Assembly: GCF_016786355.1 (NCBI RefSeq)
Contig: NZ_JADWYX010000005.1
Location: 1-64,000 of the forward strand
Source of the DNA: Frankia sp. AgB1.9
Lineage (GTDB): Bacteria; Actinomycetota; Actinomycetes; Frankiales; Frankiaceae
Direction: 5' to 3'
Length of the DNA: 64,000 nucleotides
Below the pieces are notes generated by a model. The model was not told the DNA's origin. It did no database searches and saw only the letters and a list, made by a program, of their open reading frames with translations. Position 1 is the first letter of the stretch, and every line of letters starts with the position of its first letter. The position numbers and the translations under genes are program-made. This document shows positions 34,998 to 45,820 of this stretch, one piece after another.

Positions 34998-37181
34998 TCA
35001 GGCCCCCGCGACGGCGGCGGCTTCCTCCGCCGGCGAGAGACTGATCTTGCCGCGGCTGTCGATCTCGGTGATCTCGACCTGCAGCTTCTGGCCGACGTTG
35101 AGCACGTCCTCGACCTTCTCCACCCGCTTGCCGCCCGAGAGCTGCTTGAGCTTGCTGACGTGCAGCAGGCCGTCCTTGCCCGGGGTGAGGGAGACGAAGG
35201 CGCCGAAGTTCGTGATCTTCACGATCGTGCCGAGGTAGCGCTCCCCGACCTCCGGCATCTGCGGGTTGGCGATCGCGTTGATCGCCGAGCGCGCCGTCTC
35301 GGCGGAGACGCCGTCGGCCGCGCCGATGTAGATCGTGCCGTCGTCCTCGACGGTGATCTCGGCGCCGCTGTCGGCCTGGATCTGGTTGATCATCTTGCCC
35401 TTCGGGCCGATGACCTCGCCGATCTTGTCCACCGGGATCTTGACCGAGATGACCCGAGGCGCGTGCTGCGACATCTCGTCCGGGCCCTCGATGGCCTCGG
35501 CCATGACGTCGAGGATCGCGAGCCGGGCCGCGCGGGCCTGCTGCAGCGCGCCCGCGAGCACGTTCGCCGGGATGCCGTCGAGCTTGGTGTCCAGCTGCAG
35601 CGCGGTGACGAAGTCACGGGTGCCGGCGACCTTGAAGTCCATGTCGCCGTACGCGTCCTCGGCACCCAGGATGTCCGTCAGCGTGACGAACGCGTCGCCC
35701 TCACGGATCAGGCCCATCGCGATGCCTGCGACCGGCGCCCGCAGCGGCACACCGGCGTTCAGCAGCGACAGCGTGCTCGCACACACCGAGCCCATCGAGG
35801 TCGACCCGTTGGAGCTGAGCGCCTCGGAGACCTGCCGGATCGCGTAGGGGAACTCCTCGCGGCTCGGCAGCACCGGCAGCAGCGCCCGCTCGGCGAGCGC
35901 GCCGTGGCCGATCTCGCGGCGCTTCGGCGAGCCGACCCGGCCGGTCTCACCGGTCGAGTAGGGCGGGAAGTTGTAGTTGTGCATGTAGCGCTTGGTGCGG
36001 TCCGGGTTGAGCGTGTCGATGGTCTGCTCCAGCCGGAGCATCGCCAGCGTCGTGACACCCAGGATCTGGGTCTCGCCACGCTCGAACAGCGCGGAGCCGT
36101 GCACCCGCGGCACGTAGTCCACCTCGGCGGACAGCGCGCGGATCTCGGTGGTGGCGCGGCCGTCGATGCGCAGGCCGTCCTCGACGACCCGCTTGCGGAC
36201 CAGCTTCTTGGTCAGCGCCCGGTAGGCGGCGCCGATCTCCTTCTCGCGGCCGTCGAACTGCGAACCGACCTTCTCGACCGCCAGGGCCTTGACCCGGTCC
36301 AGCTCGCTCTCGCGCTCCTGCTTGCCGGCGATCCGCAGCGCGGCGGCCAGCTCGTCACCGACCGCGTTGGTCAGCACGTCGAGCACGTCGTCGGTGTAGT
36401 CCAGGAACACGGGGTACTCGCGGACCGGCTTGGCCGCGGCGGCGGCCAGCTCCCGCTGGGCCCGGCACAGCTCGCGGATCGCGGGCTTCGCGGCCTCCAG
36501 GCCGGCGGCGACGACGTCCTCGGTCGGCGCCGGGGCGCCGTCGGCGAGCAGCGCCACGGTGCCCGGGGTCGCCTCGGCCTCGACCATCATGATCGCGACG
36601 TCGGAGTCGTCCTCCAGCACTCGGCCGGCGACGACCATGTCGAAGGTCGCGCGGGCGAGCTCGGCGTGGGTCGGGAACGCCACCCACTGGCCGTCGACGT
36701 AGCCGACCCGGGTCGCGCCGACCGGGCCGGTGAACGGCAGGCCGGCGAGCAGCGTCGACGCGCTGGCCGCGTTGATCGCGACGACGTCGTAGAGCGTCTC
36801 CGGGTCGAGCGCGAGCACGGTCGCGACGACCTGGATCTCGTTGCGCAGGCCCTTGGTGAACGACGGGCGCAGCGGCCGGTCGATCAGCCGGCAGGTCAGG
36901 ATCGCGTCCTCGCTGGGCCGGCCCTCGCGGCGGAAGAACGAGCCGGGGATGCGCCCGGCCGCGTACATCCGCTCCTCGACGTCGACCGTCAGCGGGAAGA
37001 AGTCCAGGTTTTCCTTGGGGTTCTTGCTGGCTGTCGTCGCGGACAGCACCATCGTGTCGCCCAGGTAGGCGACCACGGAGCCGGCGGCCTGCTTGGCCAG
37101 CCGACCGGTCTCGAACCGGATCGTCCGGGTGCCGAGCGGGGTGGTGACGACCGCCTCGGTCGCCGTTGTCGAGTCATCCAC
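34998..37181 (-). CDS. pnp: Polyribonucleotide nucleotidyltransferase (PNPase)
   Basis: A 727-residue phosphorolytic 3'-to-5' exoribonuclease with two RNase PH domains (the second with [20 protein letters not shown] and [16 protein letters not shown]), a linking helical domain, a KH domain ([19 protein letters not shown]) and an S1 domain ([20 protein letters not shown]). It degrades mRNA and, in actinobacteria, can also add tails. GTG 37181 is preceded by GGAGG at 9 bases. It follows rpsO on the same strand, the classic order, but a strong terminator separates them. Confidence 0.96.
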   Translation of the reverse strand: MDDSTTATEAVVTTPLGTRTIRFETGRLAKQAAGSVVAYLGDTMVLSATTASKNPKENLDFFPLTVDVEERMYAAGRIPGSFFRREGRPSEDAILTCRLIDRPLRPSFTKGLRNEIQVVATVLALDPETLYDVVAINAASASTLLAGLPFTGPVGATRVGYVDGQWVAFPTHAELARATFDMVVAGRVLEDDSDVAIMMVEAEATPGTVALLADGAPAPTEDVVAAGLEAAKPAIRELCRAQRELAAAAAKPVREYPVFLDYTDDVLDVLTNAVGDELAAALRIAGKQERESELDRVKALAVEKVGSQFDGREKEIGAAYRALTKKLVRKRVVEDGLRIDGRATTEIRALSAEVDYVPRVHGSALFERGETQILGVTTLAMLRLEQTIDTLNPDRTKRYMHNYNFPPYSTGETGRVGSPKRREIGHGALAERALLPVLPSREEFPYAIRQVSEALSSNGSTSMGSVCASTLSLLNAGVPLRAPVAGIAMGLIREGDAFVTLTDILGAEDAYGDMDFKVAGTRDFVTALQLDTKLDGIPANVLAGALQQARAARLAILDVMAEAIEGPDEMSQHAPRVISVKIPVDKIGEVIGPKGKMINQIQADSGAEITVEDDGTIYIGAADGVSAETARSAINAIANPQMPEVGERYLGTIVKITNFGAFVSLTPGKDGLLHVSKLKQLSGGKRVEKVEDVLNVGQKLQVEITEIDSRGKISLSPAEEAAAVAGA

Positions 37182-37492
37182 TTCTTTGGTCCTCCATCCT
37201 CTTCGCCTGGCCGGGGCCGTCTGGCGAAGGGGTGCCGGTGCTCAGTCGTGGCTCCCGGCCCGGTCCGCGGACGCGGACTGTCCGGAAGTCACGACCGAGG
37301 ACCGGCGGCTCACGCCACCACGGACCCGGCCAGGTCCTCCACAACGCCGAGGGCCCCTCCCCCGGCGCTGTTCACTTCTCACATCCGTACGAGCCGGGCT
37401 CCGGAGGTCATCCCCCCGGGCCGGCCTGGCGAGCCCCGCAGCCGCCCCGAATGGCGGCGAGCCGGACTTGCCCGCATCGACCCGATATGCGG
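37182..37492. other. pnp leader region
   Basis: A 311-base stretch between the rpsO terminator and pnp. It holds the pnp ribosome site (GGAGG) and presumably its own promoter. In E. coli the pnp leader is an autoregulatory RNase III target; I see several GC-rich partial dyads here but nothing I can tie to that mechanism. Confidence 0.4.
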
Positions 37493-37526
37493 CAGAGGGA
37501 GCGGCCCCATGGGACCGCTCCCTCTG
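37493..37526 (-). terminator. rpsO terminator hairpin
   Basis: CAGAGGGAGCGG (37493-37504) and CCGCTCCCTCTG (37515-37526) form a perfect 12-bp stem around a 10-base loop, starting 4 bases past the rpsO stop on the minus strand. Confidence 0.85.
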
Positions 37527-37530
37527 GTCA

Positions 37531-37800
37531 CTATCGGCGGAGGCCGAGTCTTTCGATCAAGGCTCGGTACCGGCTGATGTCGGTGTTCTGCAGGTAGTTC
37601 AGCAGCCGACGGCGCCGGCCGACCAGCAGCAGCAGGCCACGGCGGCTGTGGTGGTCGTGCTTGTGCACCTTCAGGTGCTCGGTCAGGTCACTGATCCGCC
37701 GGGTCAGCATGGCCACCTGCACCTCGGGGGAGCCGGTGTCACGCTCGACCGTTGCGTAGTCGGACATGATCTTCTGCTTCACGTCGCTGGAAAGCGGCAC
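37531..37800 (-). CDS. rpsO: 30S ribosomal protein S15
   Basis: An 89-residue ribosomal protein of the central domain of 16S rRNA. Sequence features are [60 protein letters not shown] and [12 protein letters not shown], all canonical. The frame is open upstream to 37932, but GTG 37800 (VPLSSDVKQ) with a GAGGTGGATC ribosome site gives the standard length. It is monocistronic, bounded by a strong terminator and preceded by a 16-base palindrome. Confidence 0.97.
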   Translation of the reverse strand: MPLSSDVKQKIMSDYATVERDTGSPEVQVAMLTRRISDLTEHLKVHKHDHHSRRGLLLLVGRRRRLLNYLQNTDISRYRALIERLGLRR

Positions 37801-37893
37801 GATCCACCTCTTCTTCTCGTGCACGGGGGGTGCGCCCGGGGTCTTCGTCACCCAGGCATTCCGACTGTCCACGCCGTGCCCTTGATCAGCACT

Positions 37894-37909
37894 AGCCTTG
37901 ATCAAGGCT
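37894..37909. promoter_or_regulatory. Palindrome AGCCTTGATCAAGGCT upstream of rpsO
   Basis: A perfect 16-base palindrome about 95 bases before rpsO. A second CCTTGATCA half-copy lies 17 bases away at 37880-37888. It may be an operator for rpsO or the end of the ribF unit. No regulator is known to me for this motif. Confidence 0.4.
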
Positions 37910-38050
37910 GGCGGCCTGTGAACACACCTCACCCGTCTTGACTTCGCAGCCTATCAACTCCAGGGAACCGAGCAGCCAACGCACCCATCCGGCGGGCCCG
38001 AGGGGCACCTTCTCGGCCAGTTCGCCACCGATGTCCCGTCGCCCAGAACG

Positions 38051-39001
38051 TCAGGTCGCGGTGGTGGCCGTGCGGGTCGCCTCGACGTCGAGGGTCATCT
38101 GACTGACCAGCTCTTCAACTGAGTTGAATTTCAGGGTTGGGCGCAGCAGGGCGACGAACTCGAAGGCCATGTACTCGCCGTACAGGTCGCCGTCGAAATC
38201 GAGCAGGAACGCCTCGACTCGGCGCTCCCGACCGGCGAAGGTCGGGTTCGTCCCGATCGAGATCGCGGCCGGCTGACGACGGCCCGACCAGCAGGCGTAC
38301 CCCGCGTAGACGCCGTCCGCCGGGATCGCCGCCCATGGGGTGACCTGCAGGTTCGCCGTGGGGAAGCCGATCGTGCGGCCACGGGCGTCCCCGTGCACCA
38401 CGACCCCCTCGACCCGATGCAGCCGGCCCAGACCCTGCGCCGCGCCGACGACGTCACCCTCGGCGACCTGCGCGCGGATGTGGGTCGAGCTGACGACCGG
38501 GGTCGCGTCTGGGCCGGCCTGGTGGTCGTCCCGCAGCAGCTGGATGTCGTCGACCTCGAACCCGTGCTGAGCGCCGGAACGGACCAAAGTGTCGATCCTG
38601 CCGAGCGCCCGGTGCCCGTAGCTGAAGTTCTGCCCGACGACGACCACCCGGGCCCGCAGCGTCTCGACCAGGATCTTGGCGACGAACTCGTCCGCCGGGA
38701 CCTCGCTGAACTCCAGCGTGAACGGCTGTACGCAGAGGGCGTCGACGCCGATCGCGGCGAGCAGCTCGGTCTTGAACTGCAGCGTCGTCAGCAGCGCCGG
38801 ATGGCTGCCCGGGCGCAGCACCTCGCCCGGGTGTGGGTCGAAGGTGAGCACCAGCAACGGCAGGCCGAGCGCGGTCGCCCGCTCGACGGCCCGGCCGATG
38901 ATCTTCCGATGGCCCACATGGACGCCGTCGAAAAAACCGATCGTGACGACGCCACCACGCCAGTCGACTGGCGTGTTGTCCAGCCCTCGCCACCAACGCA
39001 C
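38051..39001 (-). CDS. ribF: Bifunctional riboflavin kinase / FAD synthetase
   Basis: A 316-residue enzyme making FMN and then FAD. The N-terminal nucleotidyltransferase domain has VTIGFFDGVHVGHRKIIGRA and VVGQNFSYGHRALGR; the C-terminal flavokinase domain has RTIGFPTANLQVTPW, GVYAGYACWSGRRQPAAISI, GTNPTFAGRERRVEAFLLDF and YGEYMAFEFVALLRP. The start is GTG 39001 (VRWWRGLDNTPVDW). It follows truB on the same strand, as in many actinobacteria, at the end of the rimP-infB cluster. Confidence 0.95.
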   Translation of the reverse strand: MRWWRGLDNTPVDWRGGVVTIGFFDGVHVGHRKIIGRAVERATALGLPLLVLTFDPHPGEVLRPGSHPALLTTLQFKTELLAAIGVDALCVQPFTLEFSEVPADEFVAKILVETLRARVVVVGQNFSYGHRALGRIDTLVRSGAQHGFEVDDIQLLRDDHQAGPDATPVVSSTHIRAQVAEGDVVGAAQGLGRLHRVEGVVVHGDARGRTIGFPTANLQVTPWAAIPADGVYAGYACWSGRRQPAAISIGTNPTFAGRERRVEAFLLDFDGDLYGEYMAFEFVALLRPTLKFNSVEELVSQMTLDVEATRTATTAT

Positions 39002-39131
39002 GTGCCGAGCCTAGGGCATGGCGGGCGCGTACCTTCGCGGGTGCGGCCAACTGCATGATCGACTGCCGGATCCGCCACAGGCGTCGGCGACGGTCACGGC
39101 GTCGGTACCACCATGAGCCTCGAAGCGATCT

Positions 39132-40085
39132 TCAACCCGCGGGGGCGAAGACCACCAGATAGCGGGACTCCCGGCCGTGGTCCTCGGCGAGGGCGAGCGC
39201 GGTTCCGTCTGCGGCCACGACGCCGTAGGGGCCTTGTAGACCGGCTGCCGGAAGACGGCGGCCGTGGGCGACGGCGTCCGCCTCGTCAGCGTCCACCCGG
39301 CGGATTGGGAAGGCACTGGCGACGGCGGCCGCCAACGGCGTGACCGCCTCTGCCGCCCGTTCGGCGAAGGCGTCCAGGTCCAGCGCGTCAACGACCTGGA
39401 ACGGACCGACGCGGGTGCGGCGCAGGTAGGTCAGATGGCCACCGCAGCCGAGGTCCGCGCCGAGATCGCGGGCGAGGGCCCGGATGTATGTGCCGCTGGA
39501 GCAGGCGACCCGAACGGCGAGATCCGCGCCCGCGGTGTCCGGGGCGCCGGTGCCCCGGTCCCGGCGCTCGCCCAGCTCGAAGGCGCTGACCGTGACGCGA
39601 CGAGGGGCCAGCTTGACCTCCTCGCCGGACCGGACCCGCGCGTAGGCACGCTTACCGTCGATCTTCACCGCGCTGACGCTGGACGGGACCTGGTCGATCT
39701 GCCCGGTGAGCCGGCCGATCGCGGCGGCGAGCGCGTCCGCCGCGGCGTCCACCGGCCGCTCCTCGACGACCTCGCCCTCCGCGTCGTCCGTGACCGTCGT
39801 GACGCCGAGCCGGATGACCGCCTCGTACTCCTTGTCGGTGAGCGCGAGGTGGCCGAGCAGCTTGGTCGCCCGGCCAACCCCGAGCACCAGCACACCGGTC
39901 GCCATCGGGTCGAGGGTGCCGGCGTGGCCGATCTTGCGGGTGCGCAGGATCCGCCGTGCCTTCGCGACGACGTCGTGCGACGTCCAGCCGGCCGGCTTGT
40001 CGACGATCACCAGACCATCGGGAGCCGGCGGGGGGCCGGCAGGTGCCGGCGACGGCTCGGTCGGGAACGTCGTTGGCAAGGTCAC
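39132..40085 (-). CDS. truB: tRNA pseudouridine-55 synthase TruB
   Basis: A 317-residue pseudouridine synthase modifying U55 in the tRNA T loop. The catalytic motif is HAGTLDPMATGVLVLGVGRA (Asp59). Other landmarks are GLVIVDKPAGWTSHDVVAKA, VPSSVSAVKIDGKRAYARVR and SSGTYIRALARDLGADLGCG. The Pro-rich first 20 residues are an extension. GTG 40085 has GGAGAG before it. It lies 29 bases after the DHH phosphoesterase gene in the cluster. Confidence 0.95.
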   Translation of the reverse strand: MTLPTTFPTEPSPAPAGPPPAPDGLVIVDKPAGWTSHDVVAKARRILRTRKIGHAGTLDPMATGVLVLGVGRATKLLGHLALTDKEYEAVIRLGVTTVTDDAEGEVVEERPVDAAADALAAAIGRLTGQIDQVPSSVSAVKIDGKRAYARVRSGEEVKLAPRRVTVSAFELGERRDRGTGAPDTAGADLAVRVACSSGTYIRALARDLGADLGCGGHLTYLRRTRVGPFQVVDALDLDAFAERAAEAVTPLAAAVASAFPIRRVDADEADAVAHGRRLPAAGLQGPYGVVAADGTALALAEDHGRESRYLVVFAPAG

Positions 40086-40114
40086 AAGCTCTCCGTTCAG
40101 GGCCGGCGGCGCCC

Positions 40115-41356
40115 TCAGGACGGGCGCGGCGCGGCGGCCAGGTGGGCGACGCGGATCGTGGTCGTGCCCATCGGGCCGTCGCCACTGGACCCGGAGGCAC
40201 TGGACCCGGAGGAACTGTGCCCGGAGGCGTGGCGGCGCACCTGGTTCAGGATCGCCGCCACGATCTGCCCGACGCGCGTCTCGTCGTCAGGCCGCCCGCC
40301 GCCGGGCCCCGCCTGGCCCGCCTGGCCCGCGGCGGCCTGGTTCACGCCTGGGCTGACCGTGAAGCCGGCCTTCTCCCGATGCCCGCCGCCTCCGAGGCCC
40401 ATCGCCACGGCGCCGACGTCGATCGGCCCGCGCGAGCGCAGCGAGACGGTCCAGCCCCGGTCGGGCAGCTCCTTGGCGACCGCGGCGAGGTCCGCCTCCA
40501 GCACCCCCCACAGCACGTCCACGACGCCTTCGACGTGCTCCAGGCGCAGTCCGTGCCGGGCTAGGTCCGCGTCGGTGATGTAGGTCCAGGCCAGCCGGTG
40601 GCCTTCGGCGCCGGAGCATTCGGACAGGCCCGCCCGGCCCAGCACCTCGGCGAGCAGGCCCACGTAGCCGAACCGGTGGATCCCCCAGACCGACCAGCCG
40701 ATGACGGTCGGGTCGGCGCCGGCGTCGACCAGCCGGGCCGCCGCGCGGTGCGCCGCGGCCGAGGTCGTCGCCTGCCGGAACGAGCCGGTGTCGGTCGCGA
40801 GCCCGGCGTAGAGCGCGGTCGCGACGTCGGCGGTCAACGCGAGGCCCATCCGGTCGAGCAGCTGAAGCACCACGGTCGAGGTGGACGGCGCGTCGGGGTC
40901 GACCATCCGGACCTGGCCGAAGTCGGCGCCGGAACGGTGGTGGTCCACGACCAGGGTGTGGGGCGCGCCCGCCATCCGGTCGGCGAGGACGCCGAGCATG
41001 TGCGGCGCCGCGGCGTCGAGCGTGACCACCAGGTCGAGCCGCGCCGGCAGCCGCGCGGGCGCGACCAGCAGATCGTGGCCCGGCAGGAACGCGAGCCCGT
41101 CCGGCACCTGGAACGGCTCGGCGTCGAACGAGACGACCACCGTTGCGCCGGCGTCGCGCAGCGCGAGGCCGAGGGCGAGGGCCGAGCCCAGCGTGTCCGA
41201 GTCCGGGTTGACGTGGGCGAACAGCCCGACCGTCCAGTCCTCGGCCAGTGCCGTACGCAGCAGCGTGACCGGGTCCGGCCCGGCCGACGGCCGGCCGGGC
41301 GCCGCCACGACCTTCCGGCTCGGCTCCGCCGGGCCGGAAGGAACCCCGGGGCTCAT
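40115..41356 (-). CDS. DHH-family nanoRNase/pAp phosphatase (NrnA-like)
   Basis: A 413-residue DHH/DHHA1 phosphoesterase. Metal ligands are in HVNPDSDTLGSALALGLAL and the DHH motif VVDHHRSGADFG; the DHHA1 part ends in MGLGGGGHREKAGF. NrnA-type enzymes degrade RNA dinucleotides and 3'-phosphoadenosine-5'-phosphate. In actinobacteria this gene sits between rbfA and truB, as here, with ATG 41356 overlapping the rbfA stop (ATGA). A Gly/Ser-rich C-terminal insertion carries a short DNA repeat (about 40190-40225). Substrate preference cannot be read from sequence. Confidence 0.9.
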   Translation of the reverse strand: MSPGVPSGPAEPSRKVVAAPGRPSAGPDPVTLLRTALAEDWTVGLFAHVNPDSDTLGSALALGLALRDAGATVVVSFDAEPFQVPDGLAFLPGHDLLVAPARLPARLDLVVTLDAAAPHMLGVLADRMAGAPHTLVVDHHRSGADFGQVRMVDPDAPSTSTVVLQLLDRMGLALTADVATALYAGLATDTGSFRQATTSAAAHRAAARLVDAGADPTVIGWSVWGIHRFGYVGLLAEVLGRAGLSECSGAEGHRLAWTYITDADLARHGLRLEHVEGVVDVLWGVLEADLAAVAKELPDRGWTVSLRSRGPIDVGAVAMGLGGGGHREKAGFTVSPGVNQAAAGQAGQAGPGGGRPDDETRVGQIVAAILNQVRRHASGHSSSGSSASGSSGDGPMGTTTIRVAHLAAAPRPS

Positions 41357-41901
41357 CGCCCGACGCCGCCCACCGACCGGCCTGGGCCGGCCGGGTCCGG
41401 CTCGTCGTCGCGCTCGTCATCGCCGAAGGCGTCGTACTCGGAATCGTCGACGTCGTCCAGGTCGTCGAGCTCGTCGTCGATCTCCCTGGGCTTGCGATAC
41501 GGGTCGGGCTCGCCGGCGTGGCTCGCGCCCTCGCGCCGGGTCTCCAGCTCCGCGTCCCGCGCCCTGGCGACCGCGAGCAGGTCGTTGAGATGCTGCGCGT
41601 CGTCGGGCAACCGGTCGTGCACGAACGTCAGCGTCGGCGTCGATTTCACGCCCGTCGCCTTGCCCACCTGGGAACGCAGCAGGCCCTTGGCCGACTCCAG
41701 GGCGCGGGCCGAATCGGCCCGGGCCTCGTCGTCGCCGTAGACGGTGTAGAAGACGGTCGCCTCCATCAGATCCGGGGTCACCCGGGCGTCCGTGATCGTC
41801 ACCATCCCCAGCCGGGGGTCCTTGACTCCGCGTTCGAGCGCGGCCGCGACCACTTCCCGAACACGCACCGCCAACCGGCGCGCGCGGGCGGGATCAGCCA
41901 C
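41353..41901 (-). CDS. rbfA: Ribosome-binding factor A with acidic C-terminal tail
   Basis: A 182-residue protein. The KH-like RbfA core occupies the first 120 residues (ARRLAVRVREVVAAALERGV; DPRLGMVTITDARVTPDL; TPTLTFVHDRLPDDAQHLND) and helps mature the 16S 5' end of the 30S subunit. The last 55 residues are strongly acidic (DDELDDLDDVDDSEYD) and are extra relative to the family. GTG 41901 has GGAGG at 8 bases. RimP at the start of the same cluster has a similar acidic tail. Confidence 0.94.
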   Translation of the reverse strand: MADPARARRLAVRVREVVAAALERGVKDPRLGMVTITDARVTPDLMEATVFYTVYGDDEARADSARALESAKGLLRSQVGKATGVKSTPTLTFVHDRLPDDAQHLNDLLAVARARDAELETRREGASHAGEPDPYRKPREIDDELDDLDDVDDSEYDAFGDDERDDEPDPAGPGRSVGGVGR

Positions 41902-41951
41902 CGTTCACACCTCCATGCACGCCATCCGAAGACCTAACCGGTCCACGTCGG

Positions 41952-42296
41952 TCATGCCCCTTGTAGGCCGCTCCAGCCACCGGAGAGGTCGGCCTGTTCG
42001 TCAATGTCGTCCTCGGCGAGCAGGCGGCGGCGCGTCTCGAGAACCTCAAGCTCCGGCCGCTCCTCGACCAGGCGCTCACAGCCGTCGAGGATGTCGACGC
42101 AGAAGCCCCGGTCGGCAGCGACGACCGCGATGCCGAACTTCACCCGCCGGTGCAGCTCGTGATGGTCGACCTCGGCCGCGCTCACCGGAAACCGCTTGCG
42201 CAGCTCGGCCACGACCGGCCGCACGAGCGACCGCTTCTCCTTCAGCGAATGAACGTCACCAAGCCGCACGTCCACGCTGAGCAGACCTATCCACAT
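41952..42296 (-). CDS. DUF503 (YlxP-like) protein
   Basis: A 114-residue protein of the DUF503/YlxP family: MWIGLLSVDVRLGDVHSLKE, then KRSLVRPVVAELRKRFPVSA, ending in a variable tail. The function is not established; the family is almost always between infB and rbfA, as here, and is thought to relate to ribosome assembly or translation. The frame extends upstream, but ATG 42296 fits the family start. It begins 32 bases after infB. Confidence 0.9.
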   Translation of the reverse strand: MWIGLLSVDVRLGDVHSLKEKRSLVRPVVAELRKRFPVSAAEVDHHELHRRVKFGIAVVAADRGFCVDILDGCERLVEERPELEVLETRRRLLAEDDIDEQADLSGGWSGLQGA

Positions 42297-42328
42297 GTAT
42301 GTAGTTCCCTGCCGGCGGCCCTGTCGGC

Positions 42329-45300
42329 TTAAACGCGCGGGATCTCGCGCTGCTCGAAGGTTTCGATGACGTCTTCCAGCTTGATGTCGTTGAACGAGCC
42401 GAGTCCGATACCGCACTCGTACCCGTCGCGGACCTCGACGGCGTCGTCCTTGAACCGCTTCAGCGACTCGACGGTGAGGTTGTCGGCGACCACCACGCCG
42501 TCCCGGATCAGGCGCGCCTTGCTGTTGCGCCGGATGATCCCGGTCCGGACGATGCAGCCGGCGACGTTGCCGATGCGCGGCACCCGGAAGACCTCGCGGA
42601 CCTCCGCCGTGCCGAGCTGGGCTTCCTCGTAGACCGGCTTGAGCATGCCCTTGAGGGCGTTCTCGATGTCCTCGATCGCCTGGTAGATGACCGAGTAGTA
42701 CCGGACCTCGACACCCTCGCGGTCGGCCAGCTCGGTCGCCTTGCCCTGCGGGCGGACGTTGAAGCCGATGATGAGCGCGTCCGACGCCGAGGCCAGCATG
42801 ACGTTGGTCTCGGTGATCGCGCCGACACCGCGGTCGATGATGCGCAGCCCGACCTCGTCGCCGAGGTCGATCTTGAGCAGCGCGTCTTCGAGGGCCTCCA
42901 CCGAACCGGAGACGTCTCCCTTGAGGATGAGGTTGAGCTGAGTCTTCTCGCCCTCCTTCATCCGCTCGAGGATGGTCTCCAGCGTCGGGCGGCCACGGCT
43001 CATCGCCAGCTCGGCGTTGCGCTCGCGGGCCTGACGCCGCTCGGCGATCTGCCGGGCGACCCGGTCCTCGGGCACGACCAGGAGGTTGTCGCCCGCGTCC
43101 GGCACGCTGGTGAAGCCCAGCACCTGCACCGGACGGGCCGGACCAGCCTCGGTCACGTTCGCGCCGTGCTCGTCGAGCATCGCGCGGACGCGGCCGAACG
43201 CCTCGCCGGCGACGATCGAGTCACCGATCTTCAGCGTGCCGCGCTGGACCAGAACCGTCGCCACGGGGCCACGGCCGCGGTCGAGCCGGCCTTCGATCGC
43301 CACACCCTGCGCGTCGACGCCGAACGCCGCCTGCAGGTCGAGCGACGCGTCAGCCGTCAGGATGATCGCCTCGAGCAGCCCGTCGATGTTGGTCCGGCTG
43401 CGCGCGGAGACGTCGACGAACATCGTGTCGCCGCCGTACTCCTCGGCGACCAGGCCGTACTCGGTGAGCTGGCCACGGACCTTCGCCGGGTCCGCGCCCT
43501 CCTTGTCGATCTTGTTCACCGCGACCACGATCGGCACGTTCGCCGCCTGGGCGTGGTTGAGCGCCTCGATGGTCTGCGGCATGACGCCGTCGTCGGCCGC
43601 GACGACCAGAACGACGATGTCGGTCACCTGGGCACCGCGGGCACGCATGGCCGTGAAGGTCTCGTGACCCGGGGTGTCGATGAAGGTGATCGGCCGCTCG
43701 TCGCCGTCGACCGTGGCGGTGATCTGGTAGGCGCCGATGTGCTGGGTGATGCCACCCGCCTCGCCGGCGACCACGTCAGCGGACCGGATCGCGTCGAGCA
43801 GCTTCGTCTTGCCGTGGTCGACGTGGCCCATGACCGTGACGACCGGCGGACGGGTGCCGAGCACGACGTCCTCGGCGTAGGCGCCACCGAACTCGAGGTC
43901 GAAGGTCTCCAGGAGCTCCTTGTCCTCGTCCTCGGGGCTGACGATCTGGACCTCGTAGCCCAGGGTGACGCCGAGCAGCTGCAGCGTCTCGTCGGTGCAC
44001 GACTGGGTCGCCGTCACCATCTCGCCGAGCTGGGTGAACACCACCTGGACCAGAGCGCCCGGGTTCGCCTCGATCTTGTCGGCGAAGTCGGCGAGCGACG
44101 CGCCACGTGGGAGCCGGATGGCCTGCCCGTTACCGCGCGGGACCATCGCCCCCATGCGCGGCGCCTCGAGGCCGCTCTCCCATTCCTGCCGCTTCGCGCG
44201 CTTGGACTTGCGCTGACGACCCGGACGGCCACGGCCACCGGGGCCGAAGGCGCCCGCCGTCGTACCGCCACGGCCACGACCGCCGGCGGCCGGACGGCCA
44301 CCGCCGCCCGCGCCACCGCCACCGGGACCACCGGGACGACCGGCGCCACCGGCACCACCCGGACCGCCGGGACGGCCAGGAGCGCCACCCGCGCGGCCGG
44401 CGAAGCCGCCACCGCCGCCGGGCCGCGGACCACCAGCGCCGCCGCCACCACCCGGACGCGCCCCAGGACCGCCGCCGGGGCGGCCAGGAGCGCCACCCGC
44501 CGGGCGAGGCTGGAACATGCCGGGGCCGGGACGCGGGCCGCCGGAGCCACCGGGCCGAGGCGGCATGCCGCCTGAGCCACCCGGCCTCGGGCCACCGCTG
44601 CCACCGGGCCGAGGCGGCATGCTGCCGGGGCTCGGCCGCGGGCCACCGGGACCGCTCGGGGCACCCGAGCGCGGCGCGCCGGGCGCGCCACCGGGACGCG
44701 GAGCACCAGTCCGGGGACCGCCGGGAGCGCCGCCGCCACCACTGGGGCGGGGCGCGGCGGAACTGGGCGTGGTGTACGGGTTGTTACCAGGTCCCTGCGG
44801 CCGTGGGCCGGGACGCGGACCAGGCCGCGGGCCACCGGTGCGAGGCGGCGCGGCCGCCGGACCACCGGCGGACGCCTGCGCGGCACCGGGAGCCGGACCA
44901 CCGGCGGCGGCAGGCGGGGAGGCCTGACCACCAGGAGCGGCCGAGCCGCCGGGAGCAGCCTGATCGCCGGCAGGTGCCGGGCTGTCAGGAGCCGCTGCCG
45001 GGGCGCCGGGACGCGTCCGCGACCCGGGCGGCCCAGGCATCCCAGGCCGGGGGCCGGGACGAGGACCTGACTGCGTGGGGGACTGCGAGGCGGCCGCGGC
45101 GGGCGCAGCCGGCCGGTCCACCTGCGGGACCGGCTCGGGGCGCACGGGCTCGACCGGAGCGTTCACCGACGGACGGGTGGACACCGGTGCCGGAGCGGCG
45201 CCGCCACCGGGAGCCGCGGCGGGCCGAGGACCGGTCGCGGGACCGGGACGGCCGGGAGCCGGGGCTGGGCCGGGACGGGGACCCGGCCGGCCGGGCACAC

Positions 45301-45556
45301 CAGCGCCGGGGCCGGGACGGGGACCCGCGCCATTGGCGGGACGACCGCCATTGCCGGCGGGACCGGGACGGCCCGGCTTGGAGCCGGCCTCCGCGGGACC
45401 GCCGAGCCGCTCCTTGAGCTTGCGGACGACGGGTGCTTCAACGGTGGAAGAGGCGGACTTGACGAACTCGCCCATGTCTTTCAGCGTGCCAAGGACGGTC
45501 TTGCTGTCGACGCCGAGCTCCTTGGCGAGCTCGTGTACGCGGGCCTTACCTGCCAC
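42329..45556 (-). CDS. infB: Translation initiation factor IF-2
   Basis: A 1075-residue GTPase that places fMet-tRNA on the ribosome. A short N-terminal domain ([20 protein letters not shown]) is followed by an exceptionally long Pro/Gly/Arg-rich disordered region (about residues 55-460). Then come IF2_N ([20 protein letters not shown]) and the G domain: [39 protein letters not shown] and [13 protein letters not shown]. Domains II-IV follow and end [13 protein letters not shown]. The start is GTG 45556. The linker matches the actinobacterial pattern of extended IF-2. Confidence 0.97.
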   Translation of the reverse strand: MAGKARVHELAKELGVDSKTVLGTLKDMGEFVKSASSTVEAPVVRKLKERLGGPAEAGSKPGRPGPAGNGGRPANGAGPRPGPGAGVPGRPGPRPGPAPAPGRPGPATGPRPAAAPGGGAAPAPVSTRPSVNAPVEPVRPEPVPQVDRPAAPAAAASQSPTQSGPRPGPRPGMPGPPGSRTRPGAPAAAPDSPAPAGDQAAPGGSAAPGGQASPPAAAGGPAPGAAQASAGGPAAAPPRTGGPRPGPRPGPRPQGPGNNPYTTPSSAAPRPSGGGGAPGGPRTGAPRPGGAPGAPRSGAPSGPGGPRPSPGSMPPRPGGSGGPRPGGSGGMPPRPGGSGGPRPGPGMFQPRPAGGAPGRPGGGPGARPGGGGGAGGPRPGGGGGFAGRAGGAPGRPGGPGGAGGAGRPGGPGGGGAGGGGRPAAGGRGRGGTTAGAFGPGGRGRPGRQRKSKRAKRQEWESGLEAPRMGAMVPRGNGQAIRLPRGASLADFADKIEANPGALVQVVFTQLGEMVTATQSCTDETLQLLGVTLGYEVQIVSPEDEDKELLETFDLEFGGAYAEDVVLGTRPPVVTVMGHVDHGKTKLLDAIRSADVVAGEAGGITQHIGAYQITATVDGDERPITFIDTPGHETFTAMRARGAQVTDIVVLVVAADDGVMPQTIEALNHAQAANVPIVVAVNKIDKEGADPAKVRGQLTEYGLVAEEYGGDTMFVDVSARSRTNIDGLLEAIILTADASLDLQAAFGVDAQGVAIEGRLDRGRGPVATVLVQRGTLKIGDSIVAGEAFGRVRAMLDEHGANVTEAGPARPVQVLGFTSVPDAGDNLLVVPEDRVARQIAERRQARERNAELAMSRGRPTLETILERMKEGEKTQLNLILKGDVSGSVEALEDALLKIDLGDEVGLRIIDRGVGAITETNVMLASASDALIIGFNVRPQGKATELADREGVEVRYYSVIYQAIEDIENALKGMLKPVYEEAQLGTAEVREVFRVPRIGNVAGCIVRTGIIRRNSKARLIRDGVVVADNLTVESLKRFKDDAVEVRDGYECGIGLGSFNDIKLEDVIETFEQREIPRV

Positions 45557-45820
45557 GGTGCTCCTTCGTTCGGCCCGCGGTTCGGCGCCCGCGTGACCTC
45601 GTTACCTGCTGGTCGCGATCATGGCTGCGTGCTCATTGCGCGGTCATCGCTCTCGACCTGCTTCCGTGTCGGCGTCGGCCGGTTACCTCCGGCGAACGCC
45701 ACCGTCCAGTGGGGCACTCCCCCACCCTGGCTCCTTGCCCGGTCAGCGCGCGTCACGCGCCACCCGGTCTTGCCCGGGCCTCACCAGCCCCAGTGGGGCC
45801 GCTGATTCCCGTCGGACCTC

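Noticed and set aside
45557-45820. tRNA or small RNA between ylxR and infB
   Set aside because: Short dyads exist, but no cloverleaf or T-loop signature could be built.
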